Shown one piece after another: positions 11,701 to 24,103 of a stretch of 64,000 bases of DNA. Origin of the DNA: Homarus americanus (taxonomy: Eukaryota; Arthropoda; Malacostraca; Decapoda; Nephropidae); the NCBI RefSeq assembly GCF_018991925.1, contig NW_024732238.1, forward strand, positions 8,326,642-8,390,641. Reading direction: 5' to 3'. Made by a program: the position numbers and the translations under genes. Each line of letters opens with the position of its first letter. Position 1 is the stretch's first letter. The notes beneath the pieces were generated by a model, which was given only the letters and a program-made list of their open reading frames with translations, was not told the origin of the DNA and ran no database searches.

Positions 11701-12267
11701 ATACAGGTAAAAGCAATAATTGTCCTAAGGGCAAACACATAAAGGGAATATACATTTCTTTGCACATGAGTAAATAGGTATCCCTCCCCCTGGTCAGCAA
11801 ATGTTATTAGCAGATTTGGCCATTTGCAGCCATTTTGAGAACCTAACCCCCACAAATTTTAAGGGGATGCTGTATTATAAATAACTAGTCAGTTGAACAT
11901 AAGTGGCCATCAGACTGTATCACAGGGTTGAGATGAGTTGACTTTACTTAAAATATACTAATAATCAATTACCACTGTGTTTAAACAATTAATAATAAAT
12001 AACACTGAGTAAAGTACAAATTTAATAATGTGAGTGACAACGTGTCAGTGTCACTAACGTCATTTTTGGCAAGCTTTTTGGCAGTGAGAGCTGCTGCTCG
12101 AACCGGGAGCCCAAAACTGTTTACACACCCACCCAGAGCAAGTATAACTCCAACACGATTCAAGATATTGTTTTATGACTCTAATGAAGTTCTAGAAAAC
12201 CTTCAGCGTATGAGTCATAAACCCTTCCAACGGTAAACTCAGTACAGTACTTTATCTGAGGGTACTG
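11031..12267. other. Unassigned stretch with (CA)n
   Basis: No gene is recognised. It includes a (CA)n microsatellite at about 11662-11694 and several GTCAGGT repeats near 11320-11450. Confidence 0.4.
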
Positions 12268-13048
12268 TTAGGAGAAAAGTGAATTCGGTGAATGCTCTAG
12301 GGTTTTCAGAGTGATATACAGGTACAGCAAGTGTTTAAATTTGCCTTCTGCATTACCATCCAAGAGGAGTGTGATACGATCTGTGGCTACTTTGAATCCC
12401 AGTGCAGCTATTTCTTCCATGGAAATAAATGTCCGTGAAGGTATTCTCTTCCAATGTAACCCCATTTCATCAACGTTAAAACTTGACTGGGCAAGTAGCC
12501 ACCATTCTCGATTATTTTATGTAGTTCTTCTGGATAGGCAGCAGCAGCAGCAGCTGAATCACCACTTGCTACCTCACCAGTGTCTTTTAAATTATGTAAT
12601 CCATGGCATTGTTTAAACCTAGCAAACCAGCTTTGACTCGTACTGAACTTTTCAGTTTTAGCATTTTCACTTTTACTTTTCATTTTTAAGATCATTAAAC
12701 AATGCTACGGCTTTTGTTTGAATAATTACAGTTCTCAATGGAGTATGCTTCTGATTTTTGTCTTCAAACCATGTACTGTACTTAAGTTTCCTCATTTCTT
12801 CCATAACCACACTGTTGCTTTGGCAAACTTTATTTGCACTTAACAGAGTTGTAGAATGAGCATTTTCTTTAATTGTTTCTTCATTCTCAAGGATAGTTTT
12901 CACTGTTGAATCGACATCCCCAGAGCGTGTGAAGCACAGACCTCTCACCTTTTTCATATAGTTTTAACACAGGTAGTTTCTCGGCTAAGCTTATACACTT
13001 TCCTTTAGCTTTTGAACCAGCACTACCATCACTTGCTCTCTTGCTCAT
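12268..13048 (-). pseudogene. Tigger transposase pseudogene
   Basis: The minus-strand ATG at 13048 opens MSKRASDGSAGSKAKGKCIS and LAEKLPVLKLYEKGE (psq helix-turn-helix start). It continues in other frames with the CENP-B-type domain (WFEDKNQKHTPL, SQSWFARFKQCHGLHNLKDTGE) and the start of the DDE core (NVDEMGLHWKRIPSRTF, ATDRITLLLDGNAEGKF). The HTH is partly deleted and there are at least three frameshifts. It breaks off before the second catalytic Asp. An in-frame GCA/GCT run gives an alanine stretch. Confidence 0.85.
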
Positions 13049-14017
13049 GTTAAATAGGGACACAAAAATACCGTAAGAAACCTGATAAAGTTTTTCTCCT
13101 GGTTCTGGTCAGATACGTGGAAACAAAATGCCTGTTAAGCAGCAACTGTTTATGTTACTGGTAGCGGCATTTTTTTATAACACATATCATGAATTTGTTA
13201 TTATTTATATGAAAATGTAATTTTATTTTATTTTTTATTCAATTTTCAGCATAAATACAAATAAAATAATGGTGTAAATTGAATCGGATCCTAAATAAAA
13301 TCAGGGTTTTAAATATGAATCATCGTTACTCGAGACTTTCCTGTAGGTTCCAATCCTTCGTTATTCTGTGTTGTTGTGATGTGGGCTGGGGTGGTAGGAC
13401 CAAGTGGTCGCCCACTGGAACACCCCACAACAATAACAATGACCAGCAAAATAACATGATATTTTTTTCAAATTAAAAAAAAAATTCAAGATTCATGTTG
13501 TTATTCAGGTGTCTGGTGCTTGAGGTGTTTACTCTGTACAGCTGTAATTATCATAAGACATAGAGTTTTAAGTATCTACAGGTTTTCACTGTAAAGCCAT
13601 GTGGCACGGGTGTGGAGGTCAGTGGCCTGGAGCACCACTGCTAGGGATGCTGCTGTGTTGCTAAGGCGAGTGTCAGTGGTAACTCAGACACAGTTTGTAT
13701 ACTAACTTGTAAAGTACTGAATAAATGTTCTCTTATTATGCTTTCATTATTGCTATTTACAGTGTATGGTTTCATTTTTGTTGTTTATATGCCTACACTT
13801 TTAAGTTTTAATGTTATACTAGAACGATGATATAACACGAGATACGTTCCAAGAGAGGTCACTTTAAACCGAATTCGCACTAAATCAAAGTGTTGTTTCA
13901 ATGGAATAATTTAGTTTGGTACTTGAGAGAAACACAAAATACTAAAATGACTGACAGTCTACCCAGATGCACCTCAGCCCATCTCCTATAATAAACAAAA
14001 CATTGTTTTTTGTAGTA
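13049..14017. other. Unassigned stretch
   Basis: No exon or transposase is seen. A decayed terminal-repeat-like segment (GATATAACACGAGATACG) lies near 13829. Confidence 0.3.
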
Positions 14018-14110
14018 CAGTCGACCCTCGTTAATTCAGATCCCTTTAATCCGGATTTCGGATAAATCGGACGAAATCTGAACTAAGCGAGGGACTGTCC
14101 GTATCAAATT
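14018..14110. mobile_element. Tigger-type left end
   Basis: CAGTCGACCCTCGTTAATTC with GGTTAAT/GGATTT repeats resembles a Tigger terminal repeat, flanked by TA on the left. A related but rearranged segment (CGGTTAATTCGGACAATCGG) lies at 14925, and the element in between is scrambled by a tandem duplication. Confidence 0.55.
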
Positions 14111-14128
14111 TCTGGTTCTGGGATTGTC

Positions 14129-14865
14129 CCAGTTGCAATTTCAAATTCTGTGTCATTACTAAGGAATAACGAAGTCTCTGGTGCACTGCACTCCAAGATT
14201 AAGAGAAAACGGAGGACTCAGGCGACCTGAAACAAGAGAAAACGGACTTCTATGACGGGGCACTCAAATAAACATACACATAGCTGCATGTTTTGTGGAC
14301 TACCCACTGTACAGTATCCTTTTCATTACTTTCTAATTAGCCTAGTCATGCCTATGTGTGTTTCTGATAATTACCATAACATTATATCTTTAGTGGGTCT
14401 GAATGAGAGCGGTTGCACAAACACAAGCACTCACACCGACAAACTTGACAAGTTTTACCAACCATAAAGACAGTTGAAGCTTTAAACATTACTCACAATG
14501 GATGTTGCAAATTCCAACTGTAATCAGACATATCTAAGTTACCTCAACAATTGCAACCCCAGTTGCAATATCAAATTCTGTGTCATTACTAAGGAATAAT
14601 GAAGTCTCTGGTGCACTGCACTCCAAGATTAAGAGAAAACGGAGGACTCAGGCGTCCTGAAACGAGAGAAAACGGACTCCTATGGTGGGGCACTCAAATA
14701 AACATACACATAGTTACATGTTTTGTGGACTACCCACTGTACAGTATCCTTTTCATCACTTTGTAATAAGCCTAGTCATGCCTGTGTGTGTTTCTGATAA
14801 TTACCAAAACATTATATCTTTAGTGGGTCTGAATGAAAGCGGTTGTACAAACACAAGCACGTATC
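14129..14865. repeat. Tandem duplication of a 310-bp segment
   Basis: 14129-14440 and 14559-14865 are near-identical direct copies (GTGTCATTACTAAGGAATAA ... GGTCTGAATGARAGCGGTTG), offset by about 430 bp. The second copy joins directly to a right end of family G (GGACATTAACCGGCGCATGA) at about 14867-14890. Confidence 0.85.
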
Positions 14866-14892
14866 TAGGACATTAACCGGCGCATGACTGTA

Positions 14893-15520
14893 TAATGCAA
14901 TATTATGCAATATTAACCCCTAAATCGGTTAATTCGGACAATCGGCTACAACGGACACCCTCCCCCCCCTATTTGACATAAAAATTTTAGTTTTAATTAA
15001 ATTTATTACAAAGGGCTAAAATGTTTATCTCGTGCAAAACATATGACATTTATATTCAAATTATTTGCTGTCTTGCAAGGATTCTAGCAATGCAAATTAT
15101 ATTCTCCTAAATTTAGTCTGTGATATTATATAAGATAAAAACTTTAAACCTAAAACACCAAACCCTGGCTGTGGGAAGATGGGAGGGGAGGGGGGGTGAC
15201 AATGACACATTTGACAGTTGGCACCAAAGGTCTAGTGAAGTATTGATTTGTTTATTTATGTCCTTTAGATAGAGTTTTTGTTTTTTGCTTATAAAATTTC
15301 ATAGAAGTGACTGGGGAGAATATAATTTACATTGCTGGAATTCTTATAAGATAGTGATTAATTTGAATGTAAACATGCCATAGTTTGCACTAGACTAAAA
15401 TTTTAGTAATCATTTTGTACATTATTTTGATTACATGTACAGTACAGTTTTGTCCTTAGGACAGTGTGTGCACGTAAATGAGTTTCAATAAATGAATAAA
15501 GTTACATATATCGAGCCAAA
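14893..15520. repeat. Inverted-orientation copy of the palindromic unit
   Basis: 15020-15400 is the reverse complement of the unit seen in G1 (GTTTATATTCAAATTAATCG / mirror). The left part is a Tigger-like end remnant and a C-run. No gene is seen. Confidence 0.6.
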
Positions 15521-15833
15521 AATAATAGTTGAAAAACTTTATGTAGACAGAGCTTGGGTGGCTAAATTTTAGAATGACCAATATTTTTAATAAAAAAAAT
15601 GCACAAATATTAAAGAGCAAAATTTTCTTGATATTTACTCCACCGGAAACGAATGTAAACATAGAACAGATTACTGAATGACTGAATTGGCAACTAGCCC
15701 ATAAGCTGATGCTCACAACAAAACGTGATGTTCATAAGGATTTCGTTAATCAAATTTTTGTTCGTTAACCGAATTGAAGATTCTTATGGAAGGTAATTCG
15801 TTAAACAAAATTTCTTTAACTGAGGGACCACTG
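15521..15833. mobile_element. Tigger family A variant, right half (A3)
   Basis: It matches the right half of the variant copy at 41866-42755 (GAATGACCAATA..., AACATAGAACWGATTA) and ends TAACTGAGGGACCACTG with TA after it. The left half is missing. Confidence 0.7.
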
Positions 15834-15953
15834 TATTCCAGAAGTAAAATGAAAACCAAGGGTACTGTCAGCACTCTAAAGGACAAAACCAATGTGGCCC
15901 TCAAGGATGACAGACAAGCAGATGATACCTTAAATGAATACTTTATAGTAGTA

Positions 15954-18486
15954 CAGTGATCCCTCGGTTAACGAGCGCCTCGGTTAACGAGTTACCTTCC
16001 ATAAGATTCTTAACTTAGGTTAACGAGCAATCCCTCGATTGACGAGTTTCTTACGAGCCGACCTGAACATGTTTTCGCTTGCACTTGGCGGTCAACCAGC
16101 TGTAGTATTAGTCCGCCAATACAGTAATCGGTTCTAGGGCTTAAATTCCTTACTATTTTAGTAAATATCAAAAAGTTCATAGTATTCAATAATTTTAAAA
16201 GTTTAATATTAAATTTTTTAGTCATTTTAACAATTATTGAACATAATTGAAGGTAAAGTCACTAGTTTGTGGCGCGCCATCCAGCCTTTTAACACACCAA
16301 ACAAGCGTTAGTCTTTCTGTTTTCAGTGGAGGTAACATCTTGCTTGAGACTCTCTTCAACTAAATGCTTTTGTTCTGTGTTTCCAAGCAAATTATTGGTC
16401 ATTTTGAAATTTATTTTACATATTGACAATATATAGCGCAGTGTTATTTTCAAGAAAAAATTCTTTATTTACAGCTAGTTTAAACTTAAAAAATCACGTG
16501 TTGACATTGTTTGAATCCAGCATGGGGCCTAAGACATCAACTGTGTCGACAATTCTTGCACAGAAAGACAAATTTAAAGAAGTGAGAGACAAATCTACCA
16601 GTGTTTAAAAGTAGATCCCTAATTGCAGAATCTGAGAGGTTACTTCTCATCTGGATTAAGAAAAAACAGATGAAAGGTGATTCAGATTCTACTGAATTCA
16701 TTTGTGAAAGAGCCAGGGAGATTCAGGAACATTTAAAGACAGATCAACCTGGTTCTTCAGGCACAGAATTTGAAGATTTTCGGGCCAGCAAAGGCTGGTT
16801 CGAAAAATTTAAGAAAAGAAGTGACATTTTCAGTGTTGTTAGGCATGGTGAAGCTGCTAGTGCTGATAAGGAAGGGACAGCAAAGTTTTTAGTGGAATTT
16901 AAAGAACTGATGGAAGAAGAAAATTATCTTCCACAAAAAGTGTTCAATGTGGACGAAACTGGGCTGTTCTGGAAAAAGATGCCCAATAGTACATTCATCA
17001 CCAGATATGAAGCCTCTTTACCTGGGCATAAACCCATGAAAGACCGTCTCACTCTATTGCTTGGTGCCAATGCTTCAGGGGATTTCCGACTGAAGCCTAT
17101 GCTCGTCTACCACTCTGAAAACCCCAGGGTGTTCAAGCAACAGAAAGTGGTAAGAGCAAAGCTTGGAGTTTATTGGAAGTCCAACCGTAAGGCATGGGTG
17201 ACAAGACAGCTCTTTAATGAATGGGCTGTTGAGGTGTTTTGCCCTTCTGTCAAGAGCTACTTAAACCACCAATAAACTCCCTTTAAAGGCTCTTCTCCTC
17301 ATGGATAATGCTCCTGGTCATGACCCTGAACTTGCCAGAACTTTGGAGTATCAATTTGACTTTGTGAAAGTGTTGTTTTTGCCTCCCAACATTACATCAA
17401 TCACACAGCCAATGGACCAGAATGTGATCAGCAACTTCAAGAAGTTGTACATGAAGAAAATGTTTAGGTGTCATCAGGCAACTTCCACTGATCCTGAACT
17501 AACACTGAAACAGTTCTGGAAGACACAATTCAACATCCTGGAGGCTGTAAAATCGATTGTGTCATCATGGCAAGAAGTCTCCACTAGATCCCTCAATTCT
17601 TCATGGAAAGCACCATGGCCATCAGTAGTCCAGATTTTGAGGGATTTCAGGATGACACAGAGTTGGACCAGGAGATTGTGTCCATTGGTCAGTCATTGGG
17701 CCTTGAAGTGGAAGAGGATGATGTCGAAGAGCTTGTGATGTCTCATGAGGAGGAACTTACTCCTGATGATTTGAAGCAACTGGATGAGATGTTAGAGGCT
17801 GACAATGGTGAGGAGGAAATTCAAAGTGATGACCATATGTCAACTAAAGAGTTGAAAGATGTGATTTACTACTGGGAGAAGTTCAGGGAACTGGCTTCAA
17901 AGCACCCAGATGTGGAAAAAACTGAACTAACTTTGTGTCATGTTGAGGACTCAATGGTCTCCTTCTTTAAACATAAGTTAATGGTGAGGAGGACAGGTGC
18001 CCCACAGACCACAATTGACACTTTCTTCAGTAAAAGGCAGAGGGAACAAGATGCTATCCCTCAGCCTTCCACTTCAAGAAGGAGAGAGGATGATGCTAGC
18101 CCTCAGCCTACCACTTCAAGAAGGAGAGAGGATGTTCATGGTGGAAAATCTGTCAGTCCAGAGGTTCCTGACATTTTCATGGAAGGTGACTCACCTTCCA
18201 AGAAGTAGTAAAATGCTTCTCCTCCACCTCCACTTCCTTCTCTTCTCCCTTCTCCTCCTCCACCTCCCACTTCAAATTCACATCAGCATCATCATCCAGG
18301 AGCCTTCTACATACACACCTCAAAGTAAGTGTCAATTTCTAACATTTTTGTTGAATTTAGGCAATTTTCGGTGAGCTGGAACCAATTACCCAAAAACCCA
18401 TTGAAACAATGGTTTCAGTTAACGAGATTTTCGGTTAACGAGCAACCTGCTGGAACGGATTGTGCTCGTTAACCGAGGGACCACTG
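15954..18486 (+). mobile_element. Tigger family A, transposase-bearing copy A4
   Basis: Ends CAGTGATCCCTCGGTTAACG and CTCGTTAACCGAGGGACCACTG-type inverse are flanked by TA on both sides (15952-15953, 18487-18488). It is inserted cleanly in the LINE. It is the only copy of family A here that keeps most of a transposase, so it represents the parent of the ten shorter copies. Confidence 0.9.
16522..18208 (+). pseudogene. Tigger family A transposase (degenerate)
   Basis: The start is MGPKTSTVSTILAQKDKF, meaning most of the first helix-turn-helix is deleted and only its end (STISTIL-type) remains. The CENP-B-type domain follows (SERLLLIWIKKKQMKGDS ... ASKGWFEKFKKRSDIFSVVR). The DDD core is present: NVDETGLFWKKMPN, MDNAPGHDPEL and TSITQPMDQNVISNF, all three Asp intact. 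The acidic C-terminal part (DDTELDQEIVSIGQSLGLEV ... HVEDSMVSFFKHKLMVRR) ends at TAG 18208. There is a frameshift near 16600, another near 17270 and a third near 17610. Duplicated SRRRED motifs lie near the C-terminus. Confidence 0.9.
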
Positions 18487-19453
18487 TATTCACACAAAAG
18501 ACAACAGATAACATGACAGTACCTAAGAGAATGTATACCTCAGGGGTGGAAAATGAACTAAGAAAGATAGCAAATATAAAAGAGGAAAGTAACCAGCTTG
18601 AAAGAATTTCAAAGCCCCTGGAGTGGAGGAAGCACAAACAAAGGTGATAAAGGAGGTGGCAAATGAGATTTGATCCCCACTAAGACTCTTATTCATGAAA
18701 TCCTTGGATCAAGGTAAAGCACCGAGGGCAAGAAAAGTGCAGCAGAAAACTACAAGCCAATCAGCCTAACATCCCATATTTGCATACTCCTTGAGAAAAT
18801 TCTGAGGGACGCCATCATCCAACACCTGACCGAGCGCAGTCTCATCAACTCATCACAATATGGTTTCATGGAAAGAAAATCCAGCTTGAAAACCTTGATC
18901 AAGATCCTTGAAATGGTAACAAACTATGTGGACCAAGGTTTAACAGGGGATGTGTGTTGTACATGGATTTCTCCAAGGCATTAGACAAAGTCCCACATAC
19001 ACAACTAGCCTCTAAGATCCAGGCATATGGCACCACAGGCATGAATTTGAAATAGATTAACAAGTGACTCGAAGACATCCAACAAAGAGTGGCAATAAAT
19101 AGAGTAGGCGTACTGCATATTCTGAATGGAAAAAGGTTTGTGATCTACATAGATGAAACCATATCAAGCCACTAGTCAAATTTGCAGACAAAACGAAATT
19201 ATTTGGGGAGGTAGTAAGTCAAGATGATGATGTAAGTTATGTAACAATGCAGAAAGACTGGTAAATCCTCTTTAACATTATGAAAGGCAAGACCTTACAC
19301 ATAGGATACAACAACTGTATTCTAACACTTTCCTGGACACTGTTGGTAAGATAAAAGATCTAGGCATTGTAATAGATCATTCATTAAAGGGGGCAGCAGT
19401 GAGAAAATCAAACCGAGATTTGGGAATTATAAAGTGTACATTCGAATACTGTA

Positions 19454-20284
19454 CAGTGGTCCCTCGGTTAATGAGCACAATTCGCTCTAGAAGGTTGTTA
19501 GTTAACCGAAAAATTCGATAACCGAAACCATTGTTTCAATGGGTTTTTGGGTAATTGGTTCCAGCTCACCGAAAATTGCCTAAAGTCAACAAAAAAGGTA
19601 GTAAAGTACACTTACTTTGAAGTGTGTATGTAGAAGGCTCCTGGATGATGATGATGGGAATTAGAATGGGGGTGGAGAAGGGAGAAGAGAAGGCATTGGG
19701 GTGGAAGAGAAGTCACCCCATGGCGCCATTTCACCCATAAAATTTTAGTTCACTTGGTGTAATTCAAGATTATTTTCTTTAAATCAACACTGCACTGCAT
19801 TATATATTGTCAATATGTAAAATAAATTTCAAAATCACCAATAATTTGACTGGAAATACAGGAAAAAAGAGGTTATGTTGAAGAGAGTCTGAAGCAAGAT
19901 GTTACCTCCACAGAAAAGACACAGAGACTGACACCTGTATGGTGTGTTGACAGGTTGTTTGGCATGCTAAAAACTAGTTTCCCTGTACTTAAATTATAAT
20001 TGTTAAAATGACTAAAAAATTTAATACAAGACTTTTTAAATTATTGAATAGTACAAACTTCTTGATATTTAATAAAATAGTAAGGAATTTAAGCCCTAGA
20101 ACCGATTACTGTATTGGCGGACTAATATGACAGCTAGGGTGCAAGCGAAAACATGTTGAGGGGCGCTCGTAAGGAATTCGTTAATCGAGGGAATGCTTGT
20201 TAACAGAAGTTAAGAATCTTATGGAAGGTAATTCGTTAACCGAAATTTTGTTTACCGAGGCGCTCGTTAACCGAGGGATCACTG
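19454..20284. mobile_element. Tigger family A MITE, copy A5
   Basis: CAGTGGTCCCTCGGTTAATG opens and CCGAGGGATCACTG closes it, with TA flanks. It is inserted in the LINE C-terminal region in the opposite sense to A4. It has family A landmarks and no transposase. Confidence 0.9.
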
Positions 20285-20849
20285 TACAAAGATAGGAAAA
20301 TGCTCTTTCAACTGTACAAGTCTCAAGTATGTTCCAGTCTGGATTACTGTGTACAAGCATGGAAATCCTACCTCGAGAAGGATCTAACATCCCTAGGAAA
20401 TGTGCAACACAGAGCAAACAAGACAATTCCAAAACTATGTCATCTTGATTATCCAAGTAAACTGAGGGCCTTGGGACTAACAACCCTTCAGACAAGACAC
20501 TATAGTTCAAATCTCATTGAATCTTTCAAAATCCTGATGGGATGGAAAACAAGAATCCAACCCATTCTTTTTGTGATGTTACGCACCACCAACACGAGGG
20601 GACATAACTACAAGCTAGTCAAGCTATCATGCAGAACAAACATAAGGAAATACTTCACACAGAGGCTGGTAGACCTATGGAACAGTCTACCAGCCCAGGC
20701 TGTAGAATCATAAACAGAACTAGACTTCAAAATAGCACATAATAAAATTATAAAGAAAAATGGAGGGATAATACACAGGCCACTGGCATCCTTCCCTTGA
20801 CATGGCCACCTCTAATGGAAGGCCATAAATAAATAAGGTAGGTAAATAA

Positions 20850-21409
20850 CACCATTTATTTTCATCTTTACTTAAGTCCTCTGGTTGACTCTACGCAGCT
20901 CTTGTGTGATCACTTTCCTTCCTCGCCCACTTTTCTTCCACCTCCCTAACAACACTATGTAATAATCATCCTTGCACCTTCCCAGTGAAATGTCTTCCTT
21001 GTAACTTTCAAAGAGCTTCCTCAACTCATGTACTTCCTCCACATGTTTATTCTATACTATTTGTCTCACATACTATCTCAGGGTCTTCCATAAATATTCA
21101 TGTGAAAGGTCCAAAGAAGATTTCATATGGCAGGGTACAAAGGGTTCATAACCCACATACCATAACTCAATGACAGGATAAACTACAGCTGCTCTGAATG
21201 ATGACAAAGTGAATATTGTGTCATGATTAGCTAAGAACTATGTTAACAATATTTAATTAACAGACAAATGATGAAAGCATTCCAAGGAAAATTATAACCA
21301 GACCAGATGTCAGCTGAATTGGCCACTTCATCCATCAGTCAATTTAAAATAAACCACCTGCACACAATCTACTGTATATTATGGTGGAAATAAATATAAT
21401 TAACATGTA
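20850..21409. other. Unassigned stretch
   Basis: No exon of the sulfatase gene or other coding signal was found on either strand. Confidence 0.3.
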
Positions 21410-21662
21410 CAGTCTCGTTCAAGATTCTTCAAACTGTGCTGGAGACAGCTGGCAACTCAAGGCCATTTGTTTACTATTGTACGTAGTAAAAATTATGAAT
21501 GAATGTAAAAGTTATCGGTGATTGGTTACTTAGTTCCTCGTTGCTTAATTAATGGTTGGGCTTTGTTGTTTTGTATTATATTATACTATGTACGTTAGTA
21601 AACAAACAGCCTTGAGTTGCCAGCTGTCTCCAACAGTGTTCGAAGAATCTTGAACGAGACTG
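21410..21662. mobile_element. Foldback MITE O1
   Basis: A 253-bp near-palindrome: CAGTCTCGTTCAAGATTCTT at the left and its inverse at the right, inverted similarity continuing through GCTGGAGACAGCTGGCAAC and the GTACGTAGTAA-like middle. TA flanks. A second copy lies at 43636-43881. Confidence 0.85.
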
Positions 21663-22052
21663 TACATCCACTGTTGTTTGTTCTTGAATATACTTTATGG
21701 CAACATTTTTCTTCCTATATTCCTACATCAATGCATCATTCCCTCTTTTGCTCATTAACTTATCCCTCTTGTGTGAATTGCTACTAGGTTTCCCACTGCA
21801 TCTCATTCTTCACCGTCACATTAAATTTTCACCGCATAATCCTTCCCTTCTCAATCCTTACAAAATACCCAAGAAGCCACCACATTCATTTCTAGTCTAT
21901 TGTTCTTTATATATTTGTCAACTGATTACATATCAATTATTCAAATTTGTCATACAATGACTGACGAGTCCAACATCTGTATTACAGCCTGATACAATAT
22001 CCCATCTGTCTCATTCATACACTAAGTAGATTTCTTTGCTGAATGCACTTAC
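21663..22052. other. Intron sequence downstream of the sulfatase exon
   Basis: No further exon is seen. On the minus strand this begins with the donor GTAAGTGCATTC just below 22053. Confidence 0.45.
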
Positions 22053-22207
22053 CTGCTAGGACAGCAGAGAGGACTGGCCACATATGAATTGGCCAAGGTA
22101 ACCCCTTGTTTCCCAATGAGATTCTTCACATTGGTCATAGGCAACATGCCACGCAGGACTAGATCTTGATCATCCGTTAAAATGAAGACAAAATTTGGAG
22201 GTTGAAC
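22053..22207 (-). CDS. GNS: Sulfatase active-site exon, N-acetylglucosamine-6-sulfatase-like
   Basis: The minus-strand exon of 155 nt has acceptor TATCTCTCTACAG before it and donor GTAAGTGC after it. It encodes VQPPNFVFILTDDQDLVLRG, then MLPMTNVKNLIGKQGVTLAN and SYVASPLCCPSR, the last Arg codon split by the intron. TDDQD supplies calcium-binding acidic residues of the sulfatase fold. CCPSR is the C-x-P-S-R motif whose first Cys is converted to formylglycine. The pattern TDDQD-x-VL-x-GM-x-P fits lysosomal N-acetylglucosamine-6-sulfatase (heparan and keratan sulfate breakdown) better than arylsulfatases A/B; extracellular Sulf1/2-type sulfatases are a related alternative. The exon enters in phase 0 and leaves in phase 2. 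Downstream exons are not found in the window. Confidence 0.85.
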
Positions 22208-22439
22208 CTGTAGAGAGATAATACCTCATTATTCTAAGGTCAATAATATACAATATCTAGCTGAGTTTTATACACAAATTACTTCTGTTAATCATAGACA
22301 ACCTCTGCATACATAGCAGGGTGGCTCCTGAACCTGCATGACCATTTATATGATCTTCCTTCTTTCATGAACATAAGACAGAATGCTACAACCCTTTCAA
22401 AGAACCAGTATTCAGTTTACTTTTTTTTACACAAAGTAA

Positions 22440-22842
22440 CAAGGGAGATGCCCCTAAGACCTTATCAGTGAACAAAAAGTTAAAGGTGATTGAAAAGCTA
22501 AAGAAAGGTGCTGCTCCCTCGCAAAAATGAGCTGAATATGGAATTTCAAAGCACTCATACTCAAGAGTGACTGCAAGCCTCTTGCAGTCAGAGGCATGTC
22601 CAGCTAGATCTGCCTTCCATTTTGAGGGGTAAGTGTACAGTTCTTTGTGTACATTACTTTTTTTTTAATAAAATTTTATTAAAAAACATGTATTTCATTC
22701 ATAAAAATTGGATACATTGGTGTTGTACTCATTTTTTGTTTGAAATGGCGATCAATTTTTTTTTAATTTGTTCTAAGGCAGACAATCTCTTATCCCGTAC
22801 ACCCCTTCCCCACAATTAGTCCACCTTAACGAGGTTTTACTG
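22440..22842 (+). mobile_element. Tigger remnant with helix-turn-helix start
   Basis: KLKVIEKLKKGAAPSQ and AEYGISKHSYS recall the psq-type helix-turn-helix of Tigger transposases. The right end CACCTTAACGAGGTTTTACTG followed by TA looks terminal. The left end and catalytic core are missing. Confidence 0.55.
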
Positions 22843-23249
22843 TATAAAACAAGCCAAATCACAAGGAAATCCTTTTCCCTGACAACTCACCCCCTCCCTC
22901 AGTAAAGGAGGGGGGTGAGGGGTGGGACTGGCTGTGCTGCATTTGCCAGTTTGTTGTTATTTATTCATTATTATATTTTCGTTTGATCAGACTCTTATAG
23001 TGTATGTTACTTCATAAATAATTTAATATATTAAATAACAGAATAAAATACAACACATAATCTGTACTATGACTTCAAAATAAAAGGACAAGCTGTATCA
23101 GAAGGTAATCTCTTCCCTACCCGCAGATTGCAGTCAAGACCAGCTTTCAACCTGAATATTATTGATTCATTATTATTACGTTCTACTATGATCAGCCTCT
23201 TATGACTTATAAATAATATAAAGTCTTCAATAACATAAAAATGTATATA
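22843..23249. other. Unassigned stretch
   Basis: It holds a short G/C hairpin (CTCACCCCCTCC ... GGAGGGGGGTGAG at about 22887-22921) and AT-rich sequence. No gene is seen. Confidence 0.35.
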
Positions 23250-24091
23250 CAGTGACCCCTCGTTTAACGAACGCCTCGGTTAACGAACTGCCTTCCATAA
23301 GGATCTTCAATTCGGTTAACGAACAAAAATTCGGTTAACGAATTTCTTACGAACCGACCTCAACATGTTTTCGTTGCACTGGCCGGGCAACCAGCTTTAG
23401 TATCAGTCCGCCAATACATTAATCGGTTCTAGGGCTTAAATTCCTAACTATTTTAGTAAATATCAAGAAGTTTATACTATTCAATAATTTTAAAAGTTTA
23501 ATATTAAATTTTTTAGTCATTTTAACAATTATTGAACATAATTGAAGGTAAAGTGACTAGTTTAAAGTGCAGCATCCAGCCTCTTAACACAGCAAACAGG
23601 CGTTAGTCTCTCTGTTTTCACTGGAGGTAACATCTTGCTTGAGACTCTCTTCAACTAAATGCTTTTTTCTGTGTTTCCAAGCAAATTATTGGTCATTTTG
23701 AAATATATTTTACACATTGACAATATATAATGCAGTACAGTGTTGATTTAAAGAAAATAATCTTGAAATACACCAAGAGAACTAAAATTTTATGGGTGAA
23801 ATGGTGCCATGGGGTGACTTCTCTTCCACCCCAATGCCTTCTCTTCTTCCTTCTCCTCCACCCCCATTGTAATTCCCATCATCATCATCATCATCATCAT
23901 CCAGGAGCCTTCTACATACACACCTCAAAGTAAGTGAACTTTTCTACCATTTTTGTTGAATTTAGGAAATTTTCGGTGAGCTGGAACCAATTACCCAAAA
24001 ACCCACTGAAACAATGGTTTCGGTTAAAGAACTTTTCGGTTAACGAACGACCTTCTGGAACGGATTGAGTTCGTTAACTGAGGGGTCACTG
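23250..24091. mobile_element. Tigger family A MITE, copy A6
   Basis: It runs from CAGTGACCCCTCGTTTAACG to ...CTGAGGGGTCACTG and is close in structure to A1 (23580 GCATCCAGCCTCTTAACACA, (CAT)n near 23880). No transposase. Confidence 0.9.
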
Positions 24092-24103
24092 CAATACTGC
24101 ATA

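Larger units (their letters stand above)
15836..20849 (+). pseudogene. CR1-like LINE, reverse transcriptase gene split by two Tigger insertions
   Basis: Three blocks belong to one LINE. 15836-15953 gives KTKGTVSTLKDKTN and DTLNEYFIVV. 18489-19451 gives FTQKTTDN, ENELRKIANIKEE, AENYKPISLTSHICILLEKI, INSSQYGFMERKSSLKTL, then the RT core YMDFSKALDKVPH and FADKTKLFG (FADD-like box). 20287-20849 gives the C-terminal YKSQVCSSLDYCVQAWKSYL, RANKTIPKL, TRGHNYKLVKLSCRTNIRKY and LWNSLPA. The tail is AAATAAATAAGGTAGGTAAA. The catalytic box reads FADK in place of FADD, and many frameshifts and stops are present, so it is dead. It is a CR1/Jockey-group non-LTR element; the exact clade is not settled. Confidence 0.85.

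Noticed and set aside
11981..12163. Short minus-strand frame next to the Tigger pseudogene
   Set aside because: It does not match the expected continuation of the transposase and has no other support.
22887..22921. G/C hairpin as a terminator or microRNA precursor
   Set aside because: The stem is short and mostly G/C runs with a bulge; no further evidence.
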